A stretch of 64,000 bases of DNA from Novosphingobium sp. CECT 9465 (GTDB lineage: Bacteria; Pseudomonadota; Alphaproteobacteria; Sphingomonadales; Sphingomonadaceae), in the NCBI RefSeq assembly GCF_920987055.1, contig NZ_CAKLBX010000001.1, positions 3,644,501-3,708,500 of the forward strand, read 5' to 3'. Under the pieces are notes generated by a model. The model worked only from the letters and a program-made list of their open reading frames with translations, was not told the origin of the DNA and did not search any database. The position numbers and the translations under genes are program-made. This document shows positions 1 to 9,114 of the stretch, piece by piece. Position 1 is the stretch's first letter, and every line of letters starts with the position of its first letter.

Positions 1-2136
1 CAAGCGGCGGTGACCTGCCGTCAACTGGCAGGGTGACGTAGCCCGCAGGTAAAGGGGATTGAGGCGAAGCCGTTACGCCGAGATGGTCCCCGAGGCTGTA
101 GCGCTGGAAGGTTGAGGAACACGAACCGGTTAATCCGCATCCGAGGGCTGAAATGTCGCCTTCGCCTACACGGCTTAACAGGCGGAATGCTGATGATGGC
201 GCCGGAGACGTATGTCGGCGACATCCGAATGTGGCCGGAAATGTAGCCCGTCCGCATGGAGCCATGGAGAGAATGCAGCCAGGCCATGGCATCGGCATCG
301 ACTTGCGGGACGCAAGGACAAGGACTGCGACCGGCAGCCTCCCCAGCGCGCGAAAGTCCAGCATATGAACGAGGGAAGGCATGATGGAATGCCAAGGGAG
401 TTGGCCCCGATGTCCACCGTGCTGGCGGAGTCCCCGTAGTAGTCCGCGACAGGGAAAGCCTGTCACATGGCGAAGGGGGACAGTTCAATCAGCTTGAAGT
501 GCAAACTACCTGACCAAACGAGGTGAAGACCTTTGATAATCAGCGAAATGCAGCACAAGCTCGCGACGTGGGCCGAGAGCGACCAGAACCGCAAGTTCGA
601 TCGCCTTCTCCGGCTCATTGCCGATCGGGCGTGGCTTGCCGAGGCGGCTCGGATCGTGCTGGCGTCGAGTGGCGCCAATACGCCGGGCATCGACGGAATG
701 GACAAGCGACGGATGCAGGCCGTACTGGCAGAACAGCTGGCCAGTCTGCGAACGGACTTGCTGACGGGGAGTTATCACCCGCAGCCGGTCAGGCGAATCT
801 ATATCCCGAAAGCCAATGGCAAGAAACGACCACTTGGTATCCCGACCCTGAAAGACCGCATCGTCCAGCGCGCGATGCTGATGGCCATGGAGCCGATCTG
901 GGAAAGCGACTTCCATCGCCTCTCCTACGGCTTCAGGCCGGAACGCAGCGTGCATCACGCTGTCCGGACCGTGAAGATACAGTTGCAGGATAGTGGTGCC
1001 GGAGCGCGGGGCCGCTGGATCATCGAAGGTGATCTGGCGAGCTACTTCGATACGGTCCACCACCGGCTTCTGCTTCGCTGCGTTCGGCGGCGAATCCGGG
1101 ATGATCGGTTTGTTGATCTGCTCTGGCGATTCCTGAAGGCGGGCCACGTCGACCGTGGCCTGTTCGTCGCCTCAAGCGAAGGTGTACCGCAAGGCGGCGT
1201 GCTGTCGCCGCTCCTGTCCAACATCATGCTCCATGAGTTTGATGCGTGGCTGGAGGCGAAATACCTGAGCGACAAGGCGCGAAAGGATCGCTGGGCATGG
1301 AACTTCGGCATCCAGCAGGGGCGCCCCATCACGGTTCGCGAGAACCGGCAATGGAAACCTGCTGTCGCCTACTGCCGTTACGCCGATGACTTCGTTGTCA
1401 TCGTCAAGGGCACCAAGGCACATGCCGAGGCCATCCGCGAGGAATGCCGGGCCTTTCTGGAAGACGACCTGAAGCTGACGTTGAATATGGACAAGAGCCA
1501 TATCACCCACGTCGACGACGGGTTCGTGTTCCTCGGGCACCGGATTATCCGCAGGCGGGGATCGAGCGGACGCATGTCCGTGGTCTCAACGATACCCAAG
1601 GAGAAGGCCAAGACCTTCGCTCGCCGATTGGTCGAGGCTCTCTCCGGCAATCATGAGGTTGCCGCGGTGGACATGATCGACGGTCTGAACCGCCAGCTGG
1701 CGGGATGGGCTGCGTTCTACAGGTTCACCGACTTCACGGCGCGCACATTCCGGCGCATCGACACCGTCGTGTTCTGGAAAATGGCGCACTGGTTGGCGCA
1801 GAAGTACCGGTCCCGTATCAAGCCTTTGATGCGTAAATGGTACCGCATGCCGGAAACCGGCCAATCGAAGACGTGGCTGGTCTACGGTCGAAGCAATCAG
1901 GGCAATGCCGTCGGCAAGGCGCTGCGACGACTGGTCACAAGCCAGAAGATGCAGTTCCGGTGGCGGAATCCGGAGCGAAATCCCTACATCTATCGGGACG
2001 AGCTCCGAAACACCGTCACCTCCCGCTATCGTGATGTCGCCATGGCCTTGGACCAAGGTTGAATAGAGAGCCGTATGCGCTGAAAGGTGCACGTACGGTT
2101 CGGGGAGGGGAAGCGCTTATGCGCTTCCTACTCCAC
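1..2136 (+). mobile_element. Group II intron, copy 1 (5' 104 nt missing)
   Basis: Self-splicing retroelement inside IS3 orfB. The intron-encoded reverse transcriptase occupies 533-2062. The 3' end has a 34-nt domain V (2068-2101) with the AGC triad opposite a GGTT strand, followed by a domain VI hairpin containing an unpaired A seven bases before the AC 3' end at 2136. The upstream 530 nt would be domains I-IV. The sequence matches the complete copy at 9915-12154. Confidence 0.88.
533..2062 (+). CDS. ltrA: Group II intron reverse transcriptase/maturase
   Basis: Intron-encoded protein of 509 aa that would act as maturase for splicing and as reverse transcriptase during mobility. The fingers/palm region has the PLGIPTLKDR block near residue 96, the VPQGGVLSPLLSN block near 220 and the YADD catalytic box at residues 283-286. 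The maturase (X) domain follows at about 370-440. The C-terminus ends soon after X with no HNH endonuclease Cys/His motifs, so this is an endonuclease-less type that probably primes at replication forks. The start is TTG at 533, chosen for the AGGTGA Shine-Dalgarno at 521-526; ATG 548 is the alternative. The second copy at 10551 has the same protein sequence. Confidence 0.93.
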   Translation: MIISEMQHKLATWAESDQNRKFDRLLRLIADRAWLAEAARIVLASSGANTPGIDGMDKRRMQAVLAEQLASLRTDLLTGSYHPQPVRRIYIPKANGKKRPLGIPTLKDRIVQRAMLMAMEPIWESDFHRLSYGFRPERSVHHAVRTVKIQLQDSGAGARGRWIIEGDLASYFDTVHHRLLLRCVRRRIRDDRFVDLLWRFLKAGHVDRGLFVASSEGVPQGGVLSPLLSNIMLHEFDAWLEAKYLSDKARKDRWAWNFGIQQGRPITVRENRQWKPAVAYCRYADDFVVIVKGTKAHAEAIREECRAFLEDDLKLTLNMDKSHITHVDDGFVFLGHRIIRRRGSSGRMSVVSTIPKEKAKTFARRLVEALSGNHEVAAVDMIDGLNRQLAGWAAFYRFTDFTARTFRRIDTVVFWKMAHWLAQKYRSRIKPLMRKWYRMPETGQSKTWLVYGRSNQGNAVGKALRRLVTSQKMQFRWRNPERNPYIYRDELRNTVTSRYRDVAMALDQG

Positions 2137-2678
2137 TCAAGATCATCGGGTGGGGCTGGATGTACCTGTCGACCGTGCTCGACGACTTCTCGCGCTACAT
2201 TATCGCCTGGAAACTGTGCACCAACATGCGCGCCGAGGATGTGACCGACACGCTCGACCTGGCCCTTGGCGCATCGGGCTGCGACAGCGCCACGGTGCTG
2301 CACAAGCCCAGGCTGTTGTCGGATAATGGCCCCAGCTACATCGCCGGCGAATTGGCTGAATACATTGAGGCCCGGAAGATGAGCCACGTGCGCGGTGCCC
2401 CGATGCACCCGCAAACCCAGGGCAAGATCGAGCGCTGGCACCAAACCCTGAAAAACCGCATCCTGCTGGAAAACTACTTTTTGCCCGGCGACCTCGAAGC
2501 CCAAATCGAGGCCTTCGTCGAGTACTACAACCACCAGCGTTACCACGAGAGCCTGAACAACGTGACGCCCGCCGATGCCTACTTCGGCAGGGCTCCAGCC
2601 ATCATCAAACAGCGCGAAAGGATCAAGCGACAGACCATCGAACATCGGCGCTTGCAACACCGCAAGCTCGCCGCCTAA
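2137..2678 (+). CDS. IS3-family transposase orfB, 3' exon (copy 1, partial)
   Basis: C-terminal part of the DDE transposase, downstream of the intron. It begins mid-codon at the intron 3' end and reads IIGWGWMYLSTVLDDFSRY, then the second catalytic Asp in LLSDNGPSY and the catalytic Glu in KIERWHQTLK. The first catalytic Asp is encoded in the 5' exon, outside the window for this copy. It cannot be translated usefully unless the intron is spliced out; an internal ATG at 2160 would give only a truncated product. Confidence 0.88.
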
Positions 2679-2812
2679 CATCAACCCCCAGACGAGGTCC
2701 GCACTCCGCTAATTTACGCCGCGAGTTGTGCCGAATGTTCTGACGACGGACATTGGGCAGTATGTGCCTGGCCGTAGCGATGGTACCGGTCTGCAAAGGG
2801 GCGCCGTCCTCA

Positions 2813-4467
2813 CTAGCCGCTCTTATTCACGGAGGGTGGCTTGAGGGGTTGGCGGGAGTGGCATAAGCCTCTGATCTGAATTAGGAACTGGGTGTCTAGT
2901 CCGAACCTGCCGCAGGGCAGAAAATGCCACAGGCCACACCCGCCATGAACGACGATATCGCAACCTCATTCCGATTCCCAGCGGTTGGCGGGAAGAAGAC
3001 CACAGCTGCGTTTGACGGTGGCCGCCTGACCTCGGACGGCGGCGTTCTGCTGCTGGCGCAGGCCGAGCGTGCGATGGGGATTTGCCGGAGGCTTGCGGCG
3101 TGCATTGCCGATCCGCGTGACCCTGTGCGGGTGATCCATCGCCTCGATGACATCTTTCGTGCCCGCGTGTTCGCGATTGCCTGCGGCTATGAGGATGCCG
3201 ATGATCTCGACGCCCTGCGCGACGATCCGGGGTTCCGCCTGGCGCTGGGCAAGTTGCCGGGATCGGGCGCGGGGTTGGCCAGCCAACCGACGATGAGCCG
3301 CTGGGAGAATGCGCCGAGCACGCGTGAGCTGGCCCGGATGATGGCCGAGATGATCGGGGTTTACTGTGCCAGCTATCCGGCCCCGCCAGCGGCGGTGACG
3401 CTGGACATTGATGATACCTGCGATGTCGTCCACGGCTATCAGCAGCTCTCGTTCTGGAATGGCCATCACGGTGAGCGCTGCTTTCTGCCGATCCACGTCT
3501 ACGACACCGCGACCGGCCGTCCGGTGGCGATGCTGCTGCGCACCGGCAAGACGCCATCGGGCGCCGAAGCTGCCGGCCACATCCGGCGCCTGGTGCGTCA
3601 TATCCGCCGGCACTGGCCCGATACCCACATCACCATCCGGGGCGACGGGCATTACGGCCGCCCCGAAGTCATGGCCTTCTGCGAAGCGCACCGCGTCGAT
3701 TACGTGTTCGGCTTGCCGACCAATGCCGCCCTGCGTGCCGATCCGGCTATCGTTGCCCTCGCCGATGCCTGCGCGGTCAAGCGGGCCAAGGCCCAGGATC
3801 CGGTGCTGCGGAGCTATGCCGAGACCCGCTACGGTGCCAAAAGCTGGAACTGCCAGCGCCGCGTCGTCGCTCGGATCGAGGCCAGCACGCTGGGCATGGA
3901 TATCCGCTATGTCGTCACCTCGCTGGCTGAGGGTTCGGCTGAGCACATCTACGATACGCTCTACTGCGCACGCGGCCAGGCCGAGAATCTGATCAAGCGC
4001 CACAAATCCCAGCTCGCCAGCGATCGCACCTCGTGCCGTTCGGCCAATGCCAATCAGATGCGCATCATCCTGCACACCGCTGCCTACTGGCTGATGTGGC
4101 GCATCCAGCAGGCTGTCCCCAAGACCACCGCGCTGGCCGCTGCCGAGTTCGCGACGCTACGCCTGCGCTTGCTCAAGGTCGCCGCCCGCGTCATCGAAAC
4201 CGCATCGCGCATCCGTATCGCCTTCGCGTCAGCCTGCCCGGATGCCGGCGTGTTCAAAGCCATCACCACCAGTCTCCGGCCAGCACCGACATAGCCAGTG
4301 CGGCAGTGCCGCACAAAGCCCGAGCCCTCGTCCTTCAATCTCGAAAAGCCCATCGCTCCTGGCACGGTGAAAAACGCCGCCGCCGGCGCTCGCCCACATC
4401 ACGCGGCAACCGACCCACCAAACCCAAAACACCAATGTGCAGCGGGCTCATGAATAAGACAGGCTAG
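2813..4467 (+). mobile_element. IS1380-family insertion sequence
   Basis: The element is bounded by a 17-bp imperfect inverted repeat, CTAGCCGCTCTTATTCA at 2813-2829 and TGAATAAGACAGGCTAG at 4451-4467 (15 of 17 positions pair). It contains a single full-length transposase. The four bases outside each end (ctca and gagg) do not match, so no 4-bp target duplication is visible; a rearrangement after insertion is likely. Confidence 0.8.
2924..4294 (+). CDS. IS1380-family transposase
   Basis: DDE-type transposase of about 456 aa, the full family length. The N-terminal block LTSDGGVLLLAQAERA (near residue 36) and the DIDDTCDVVHG block near residue 161 (first catalytic Asp) are typical of IS1380 proteins, as is the later RGDGHYGRP block. 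ATG 2924 gives the longest product; ATG 2945 (MNDDIATSF) is an equally plausible start because neither has a strong ribosome site. No internal stops or frameshifts are visible, so the element may be active. Confidence 0.88.
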   Translation: MPQATPAMNDDIATSFRFPAVGGKKTTAAFDGGRLTSDGGVLLLAQAERAMGICRRLAACIADPRDPVRVIHRLDDIFRARVFAIACGYEDADDLDALRDDPGFRLALGKLPGSGAGLASQPTMSRWENAPSTRELARMMAEMIGVYCASYPAPPAAVTLDIDDTCDVVHGYQQLSFWNGHHGERCFLPIHVYDTATGRPVAMLLRTGKTPSGAEAAGHIRRLVRHIRRHWPDTHITIRGDGHYGRPEVMAFCEAHRVDYVFGLPTNAALRADPAIVALADACAVKRAKAQDPVLRSYAETRYGAKSWNCQRRVVARIEASTLGMDIRYVVTSLAEGSAEHIYDTLYCARGQAENLIKRHKSQLASDRTSCRSANANQMRIILHTAAYWLMWRIQQAVPKTTALAAAEFATLRLRLLKVAARVIETASRIRIAFASACPDAGVFKAITTSLRPAPT

Positions 4468-4595
4468 GAGGCGAATCGCCCCGCTGAGGGCCATGTTGCC
4501 GGCTGATCCGCAAGGGAGAGCCCAACTGACCGGTGACTGCGCCCGATCAATCGGATATAGGGCAGTCAAATTCAAAAGATCGTTTGGAGGGTGCA

Positions 4596-5249
4596 TTGGC
4601 TAAACAAACGACGAAACGGCAGCTTTTGGGTAGAGAACGTTACGATCCCGCGTCCAAAATTTTGAGAGTCATGGCCGCCGCCCGAGAGGAATTTGCCCTG
4701 TCTGGGTTTGAGGGTGCAAAAGTTGAGCATATAGCCCGACGCGCGGGGGTAACTAAGCAACTTGTCTATTTCTATTTCGCCAGCAAGGATGAATTATACA
4801 GCGAGGTACTTCGAGACATTGCTAAAGGAACATATGAGAAACTCCTAGCAATAGACTATGATTCCTTGCAGCCTGTGGATGCTGTTCGCCAGTATATCGG
4901 TGCTCTTTATGATAGATATTCCACCGATCAGGCAACCGCGATCGTGACAATAGATCAGAGCCTTCATGACGGCGCGCAAATCGGTCGTGCACCAGAAGTC
5001 GCTGTGCTGTGCAATACATTGTCTCAAAAAATTGATAGCGTGCTAAATCGTGGGAAAGATGCCGGATTGTTCGGCCCGCATGTCGACACTGCGGCACTTG
5101 AGTTTATGATCCTTATAATTGTCTCGGGCAGCGTCTCATCCCGCCGAATGTTGACGCGCTACAATGAGCATTTTGGACTAGAGGAGCGCGGCACTGCATT
5201 CTGGCGGGAATATGCGATTGACTTTATTCTGCGGTCGATAAGTCGCTGA
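4596..5249 (+). CDS. TetR/AcrR-family transcriptional regulator
   Basis: One-component regulator of about 217 aa. The N-terminal helix-turn-helix is clear: AAREEFALSGFEGAKVEHIARRAGV followed after a gap by LVYFYFASKDELYSEVL, at about residues 30-70. The C-terminal ligand domain is not assignable to a substrate. TTG 4596 is chosen as start because GGAGG sits five bases upstream; a GTG at 4533 in the same frame has no such site. Codon use is visibly more A/T-rich than in the chromosomal genes. It is the only non-transposition gene in the left half of the island and has no adjacent target gene, so it is an orphan cargo gene or the remnant of a lost operon. Confidence 0.85.
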   Translation: MAKQTTKRQLLGRERYDPASKILRVMAAAREEFALSGFEGAKVEHIARRAGVTKQLVYFYFASKDELYSEVLRDIAKGTYEKLLAIDYDSLQPVDAVRQYIGALYDRYSTDQATAIVTIDQSLHDGAQIGRAPEVAVLCNTLSQKIDSVLNRGKDAGLFGPHVDTAALEFMILIIVSGSVSSRRMLTRYNEHFGLEERGTAFWREYAIDFILRSISR

Positions 5250-5278
5250 GCCGCGTGGGTGATACCAACCTGCATTGA

Positions 5279-5637
5279 TCATGACCCACGCGCCCATTTG
5301 CGGCGACCGATGGTCATGATGTGCCAAGGCAGATCGACGAGCTTGTTCCAAGCCTCGCAGCAGTGGTCGATGACGTTGTCGTAGGAAGACGCGGTTGGAG
5401 AGCCAGTTGTCGCGCATGAACTGCCAGATGTTCTCGACCGAGTTCAATTCAGGACATTTTGCCGGCAGAGCAATGATGCTGATGTTATCGGGCACGACGA
5501 GCTGTCCGGTCATGTGCCACCCAGCCTGGTCCATCAGCACGACCACGTGAGCGCCAGGGGCGACGGGGGGCGATATCTCTGTCAGGTGCAGTGTCATGGT
5601 TTCGGTATTGTAGAAGGGCAGCACCAGCCCTGCGCCC
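5279..5637 (-). pseudogene. IS630-family transposase, C-terminal remnant
   Basis: The minus strand encodes the C-terminal IS630 hallmark: VLMDQAGWH (catalytic Asp), then LPAKCPELNSVENIWQFMRD (the DDE Asp-Glu region). The frame breaks at about 5385, after NRVF, and resumes in another frame as SYDNVIDHCCEAWNKLVDLP down to a TGA at 5279-5281. An in-frame TAG lies just upstream of GAGLVLPF, and the N-terminal half is missing. Dead fragment. Confidence 0.8.
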
Positions 5638-5752
5638 TAGATGTTCCACGGTTCGTCCTCCTCGTGTGAGGATAGGCTCGGCCCACCCGAGCAACCCTCG
5701 GAGCACCAGTGTAGGGCGAACCAACCTCTTTCACGAAACATGAGCGCTGTTC

Positions 5753-5953
5753 TCAGCCCACGTAGATCCAGGGCATGAGTTCATGAACGCGATTGGCCGG
5801 GTAGCCGTTGGCGAGCGCGGTCATTGTCTTGGTCAGCCATTCGTGGGGATTGATGTCGCTCAGCTTGCAGTTTTCGATGAGGGTGGCGATGACCGCCCAG
5901 TTGCCGCCTTCGTCAGAGCCGGCGAAGAGCGCATTTTTTCGATTATGCATACA
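5753..5953 (-). pseudogene. IS66-family TnpC transposase, C-terminal remnant
   Basis: The last ~66 codons of an IS66 TnpC: RKNALFAGSDEGGNWAV, then the TLIENCKL segment and the VHELMPW end, the conserved IS66 C-terminal domain. The similarity begins abruptly at RKN near 5945, where the left end of the recombinase-trio element starts, so the upstream catalytic part of TnpC has been cut away. No accessory tnpA/tnpB genes remain. Confidence 0.78.
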
Positions 5954-5984
5954 TTTCCATAACCGCAATTATGCGAAGCGCCGG

Positions 5985-6074
5985 ATTATGTGCAGGTACA
6001 GATTGCCTGCGATGTTGACCGCGCGGTTTTCTGTCGCCTGCGATGCAGCATGACCGATACCATCTGCACATAAT
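5985..6074. repeat. Inverted repeat in the RIT leader
   Basis: ATTATGTGCAG at 5985-5995 is exactly inverted as CTGCACATAAT at 6064-6074, 68 bp apart, just upstream of the first recombinase. Between them the motif GCCTGCGATG occurs twice (about 6005 and 6040). This looks like a set of recombinase binding sites at the element's left terminus. Confidence 0.55.
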
Positions 6075-6115
6075 ACCGTCCCTCTCCGCCCAACCATCTG
6101 GAGAGGAGCGTTTTC

Positions 6116-7357
6116 ATGAGGTCCGATCTTTTACAGCCTGAGCCGCGCCGGTGGCTATCCAGCAGCGTCATCGCATCGGTCGAAGAGGAGTATGTCGCTC
6201 ATCTTCGGGCAGGCAGGTATCATCCCAACACCGTGCGCGTGTATTTGGCCTGCGTCGCTCACTTCGCGAAGTGGGCCTCCGAGGCAGATGTGGGCCTTAT
6301 TTTGATCGATGAGGCTGCGCAGCAGCAGTTTCTCGACGCCCATTTGCCGTTTTGCACATGCCGCCCGCCCGTGCGTAAACTGCGCCACGAGCTGCGCGCG
6401 GCTATTCGTCATCTCTTGCACGTGCTTCGCGCTCAGGGCCAGATTCCTCCTGCGGAACAGAAGGATCGCCTCAGCAGCGAGCTGGCGGCTTTCGATCGCC
6501 ACATGCGGGATGTCGGCGGTCTGGCGGACACGACACGGCGGCAGCGGATTCAGATCGTTCGCCGATTGCTCCTCGAACGGTTTGGCAATAGCGAGATTGA
6601 TCCTGAGAAGCTCGATCCTGCCCACGTTCGGCGTTTTATCCTGGGCGAAGGCCGAGGTTGGAGTGCCGGTGCAGTATGCGTCGCCGGTGGAGCGGTCGGC
6701 TGTTATTTGAAGTTTCGCAAGATGTTGGGCGACGACGTTGGCAAGCTTGTACGGGAGGTCCCTCGCGTGGCGCATTGGCGCTTGGCGGCGTTGCCCGACG
6801 TTTTATCACCGGCCCAGATTGATGCGGTACTCGCGTCATTTGATGATCGACTGCCGTCCCGGCGGCGCGCTTATGCGATGGTGAGATGCATCACCGACCT
6901 TGGACTCAGGTGCTCCGAAGTCGCCAAGCTGCGGATCGACGACGTTGACTGGCGGAACGGGATCATTCGCATAGCCAGAACCAAGACGCATTTCACCGAT
7001 AGCCTTCCACTGCCTACCGCCACTGGTGACGCGATCGCAGATTATTTGCGCCATGAACGCCCCCAGACCAACAGCCGCGCGATCTTCGTTCGACACGTCG
7101 CGCCCTATGACGTCCCCATCAAGGCGGGCGTCGCCAAGCACGCAGTGATCGCCGCCTTCGCTCGATGCGGATGGCATCGAACCGATCCGCGCGTGCTTCG
7201 CCACAGTATCGCAAGCAGACTGCTCCGCGATGGTACGCCTATGAAGCACATTGCCGATATCTTGAGGCACCAGAGCCTCGACACGTCGAAGATTTACACC
7301 AAGATCGATCTCCACCGGCTGTCTGCCGTGGCGTTGCCCTGGCCTGGGAGGGTGTGA
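6116..7357 (+). CDS. ritA: Tyrosine recombinase, first of trio (RitA-like)
   Basis: Site-specific recombinase of 413 aa. It has an N-terminal core-binding region (about 15-200) and a C-terminal catalytic domain. Visible catalytic residues are Arg in LGLRCSEVAKL (about 265), Lys in ARTKTH, Arg in VLRHS (about 361), His in LRHQSLD and the nucleophile Tyr in KIYTKID (about 394). The box II His of the usual HxLRH motif is Arg here (PRVLRHS). ATG 6116 is preceded by GGAGAGGAG at 6100-6108. Its TGA overlaps the ATG of the next gene by one base, which suggests translational coupling. The symbol is given by synteny with RIT elements, not by a database match. Confidence 0.85.
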   Translation: MRSDLLQPEPRRWLSSSVIASVEEEYVAHLRAGRYHPNTVRVYLACVAHFAKWASEADVGLILIDEAAQQQFLDAHLPFCTCRPPVRKLRHELRAAIRHLLHVLRAQGQIPPAEQKDRLSSELAAFDRHMRDVGGLADTTRRQRIQIVRRLLLERFGNSEIDPEKLDPAHVRRFILGEGRGWSAGAVCVAGGAVGCYLKFRKMLGDDVGKLVREVPRVAHWRLAALPDVLSPAQIDAVLASFDDRLPSRRRAYAMVRCITDLGLRCSEVAKLRIDDVDWRNGIIRIARTKTHFTDSLPLPTATGDAIADYLRHERPQTNSRAIFVRHVAPYDVPIKAGVAKHAVIAAFARCGWHRTDPRVLRHSIASRLLRDGTPMKHIADILRHQSLDTSKIYTKIDLHRLSAVALPWPGRV

Positions 7358-8313
7358 TGACAACCAGGATGATGGCAACGCACGTCGAGGCCTTTCTTGC
7401 TGAACGGCGAGTCTTGGGGTTTCGCACCAATGGACCGAGCGCGAGCCAGTTACGCTCCTTCGCTCGATTCTTCGATGGCACTGACCGCAAGGGATCTCTG
7501 ACAACAGAGCTCGTGGTCGAGTGGGCAAAGGAACACGCCCGAACCGATGGGCCGCGCGCGTGGGCTCGGCGGCTTGATGCCCTTCGGCCCTTCGCGACCT
7601 ATCTGTTGCGAGAAGATCCAGCCACGGAGTTTCCGCAAACCCAGATATTCGGCAAATCCCAGCGCCGGGCCACCCCTCACATCTACACCGAGGAAGAGGT
7701 TCTGGCGCTGCTTGCTGCAGCACGTCATCTCGAACCAGTGGGCGGCCTGCGACCCGCCGCATACGAGGCTTTCTATGGTTTGATCGCCGCAACCGGCTTG
7801 CGCATTTCCGAGGCGATCAAATTGCGCTGCGCCGACGTAGACCTTGGAAGTCGATGTTTGACGGTTCGGATGACGAAGTTCAGCAAGTCGAGGCATGTGC
7901 CGTTCCACTCAACCACCGCCAGTGCTCTTGCCGACTATCTGGCCGTGCGGGACCGATTCCTGCCGCGCGCTGCGGAGCAGTCGTTTTTCGTCTCGACGCC
8001 AGAACGATCACTAAAATCGCGTGCCGCGCATTGGACCTTCCAGAGGTTGCGCAGCAAAGCAGGGATCGTTGCTCGCGGTGCCTACCCCGAAGTCCGCATC
8101 CATGATTTCCGCCATACATTCATCTGTCGACGCATCCAGAGGTGGCGAGCTGACGGTGCCGATATCGATAATGCAATCGCCGCGCTCTCCACCTACGTCG
8201 GCCATGCGAAGATATCGGACACCTATTGGTATCTGACCGGCATCCCGGATTTGATGGCTGCTGCTGGCAATCGGTTCGAAGATTTCGCATTCGGGGAGAA
8301 AGGCAATGGCTGA
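7357..8313 (+). CDS. ritB: Tyrosine recombinase, second of trio (RitB-like)
   Basis: Recombinase of 318 aa with an intact catalytic set: Arg in TGLRISEAIKL (about 148), Lys in TKFSKSR, His and Arg in IHDFRHTF (about 249-252), His in YVGHAKISD and Tyr in TYWYLTG (about 290). The core-binding domain covers about 1-110. ATG 7357 overlaps the upstream stop (TGATG). The last eight bases overlap the third gene. All three products are probably made from one transcript and act together at the element ends. Confidence 0.87.
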   Translation: MTTRMMATHVEAFLAERRVLGFRTNGPSASQLRSFARFFDGTDRKGSLTTELVVEWAKEHARTDGPRAWARRLDALRPFATYLLREDPATEFPQTQIFGKSQRRATPHIYTEEEVLALLAAARHLEPVGGLRPAAYEAFYGLIAATGLRISEAIKLRCADVDLGSRCLTVRMTKFSKSRHVPFHSTTASALADYLAVRDRFLPRAAEQSFFVSTPERSLKSRAAHWTFQRLRSKAGIVARGAYPEVRIHDFRHTFICRRIQRWRADGADIDNAIAALSTYVGHAKISDTYWYLTGIPDLMAAAGNRFEDFAFGEKGNG

Positions 8314-9007
8314 ACACGCCGCCCCCACTTTGTCGACGCTGGTGCAGCGCTTCTTCATGGATCATCTCATAGAGCAACGTGCCGTCAGCCCTCAGACCAT
8401 CGCTGCCTATCGGGATACCCTGCGCCTACTCCTCAACTACGCTGCCACGGCGTTGAAGCGAACGCCCAGCGCCATCACATTGTCCGATCTCGACGCGCCA
8501 ATGCTGCTCGCTTTCCTTGATCATCTGGAGAAGGAGCGCGGCAATAGTGTGCGAAGCCGCAACGCACGCCTGGCCGCAATTAGGACGTTCCTGAAGTTCG
8601 CGTCGCACCACGACCTTGCCTCGCTGGCCACGATTGAGCGAGCGCTGGCAATTCCGTTCAAGCGGTTCGATCGGCCGATGGTCGGTTTTCTGTCTCGTGC
8701 CGAGATTGGTGCCATCATCGAAGCCCCGGATCGGGCCAGTTGGGCTGGACAACGCGATCGGGCATTCTTCAGCATGATGTACAATACCGGTGCCCGCGTT
8801 TCCGAGATGATCGGCATCCGGTGTCGGGACGTCGTGCTTGAAGGCCAACCTGCTGTCCACTTGCGCGGCAAGGGACGTAAAGAACGAAGCGTGCCGCTCT
8901 GGCGACCCACCGCCGCACTCATCAAGTCGTGGCGTCGCCGGATCGGCGATCCTACTGGAGAGAGCATTCTTTTCCCAAATCGCAGCGGTGGCCGGATGTC
9001 CCGCTCC
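8306..9007 (+). pseudogene. ritC: Tyrosine recombinase, third of trio (RitC-like), 5' part interrupted by IS3
   Basis: The first 234 codons of an XerC/D-like recombinase. A core-binding domain (VSPQTIAAYRDTLRLLLNY, about 30-115) is followed by the start of the catalytic domain with Arg in NTGARVSEMIGIR (about 163) and Lys/Arg in GKGRKERSVPL. The frame runs ...GGRMSRS and is then cut by the IS3 insertion at 9008. Joining 9007 to 12781 restores the expected reading SNVTQRLDLAV, which confirms the interruption. The catalytic HxxR, His/Trp and Tyr are missing altogether because the 3' part is also truncated. Confidence 0.87.
8998..9007. repeat. Target-site duplication of IS3 (left copy)
   Basis: GTCCCGCTCC occurs here, directly before the left terminal repeat, and again at 12771-12780, directly after the right terminal repeat. 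The third recombinase reads in frame across a single copy. Ten bases is longer than the 3-5 bp usual for IS3-family elements. Confidence 0.8.
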
Positions 9008-9049
9008 TGTTCCCCGTCAGCACCAATGGCACAGATTTGAGGTTGTGAT

Positions 9050-9114
9050 TTAAGGAGTGTTGGGGCTTCGTCGTAGTGACGAAGGAACGAAGATGAAGCC
9101 CCAACACTCCTTAA
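9050..9114 (+). repeat. 19-bp perfect inverted repeat enclosing the orfA translation start
   Basis: TTAAGGAGTGTTGGGGCTT (9050-9068) pairs perfectly with AAGCCCCAACACTCCTTAA (9096-9114). The 27-nt loop holds the orfA Shine-Dalgarno (AAGGAACG, about 9082-9089) and ATG 9093. A smaller hairpin CTTCGTC/GACGAAG (9066-9072 with 9078-9084) sits inside it. In a read-through transcript the start region would be folded into this structure. Confidence 0.8.

Larger units (their letters stand above)
1..2752 (+). mobile_element. IS3-family element carrying a group II intron, copy 1 (left end outside window)
   Basis: This segment matches 10019-12770 throughout as far as I can read: same reverse transcriptase, same 3' exon of the transposase and same right terminal repeat ending in ...GACGGACA at 2752. 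The match stops exactly at that base, where the flank becomes ttgggcag instead of gtcccgctcc, which fixes the right end of the element. The window opens 104 nt inside the intron, so orfA, the first orfB exon and the left terminal repeat are not visible. The identity and the shared end imply that the IS moved with the intron already inside it. Confidence 0.9.

Noticed and set aside
2966..4075. 369-codon frame antisense to the IS1380 transposase
   Set aside because: Mirror of a strong transposase coding sequence; no family features.
2805..4475. Target duplication for the IS1380 element
   Set aside because: Outer four bases are ctca and gagg, not identical; no duplication claimed.
5641..5650. 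atgttccacgg as a possible extra parS
   Set aside because: Only the left half of the motif is present; the right half GTGAAAC is missing.
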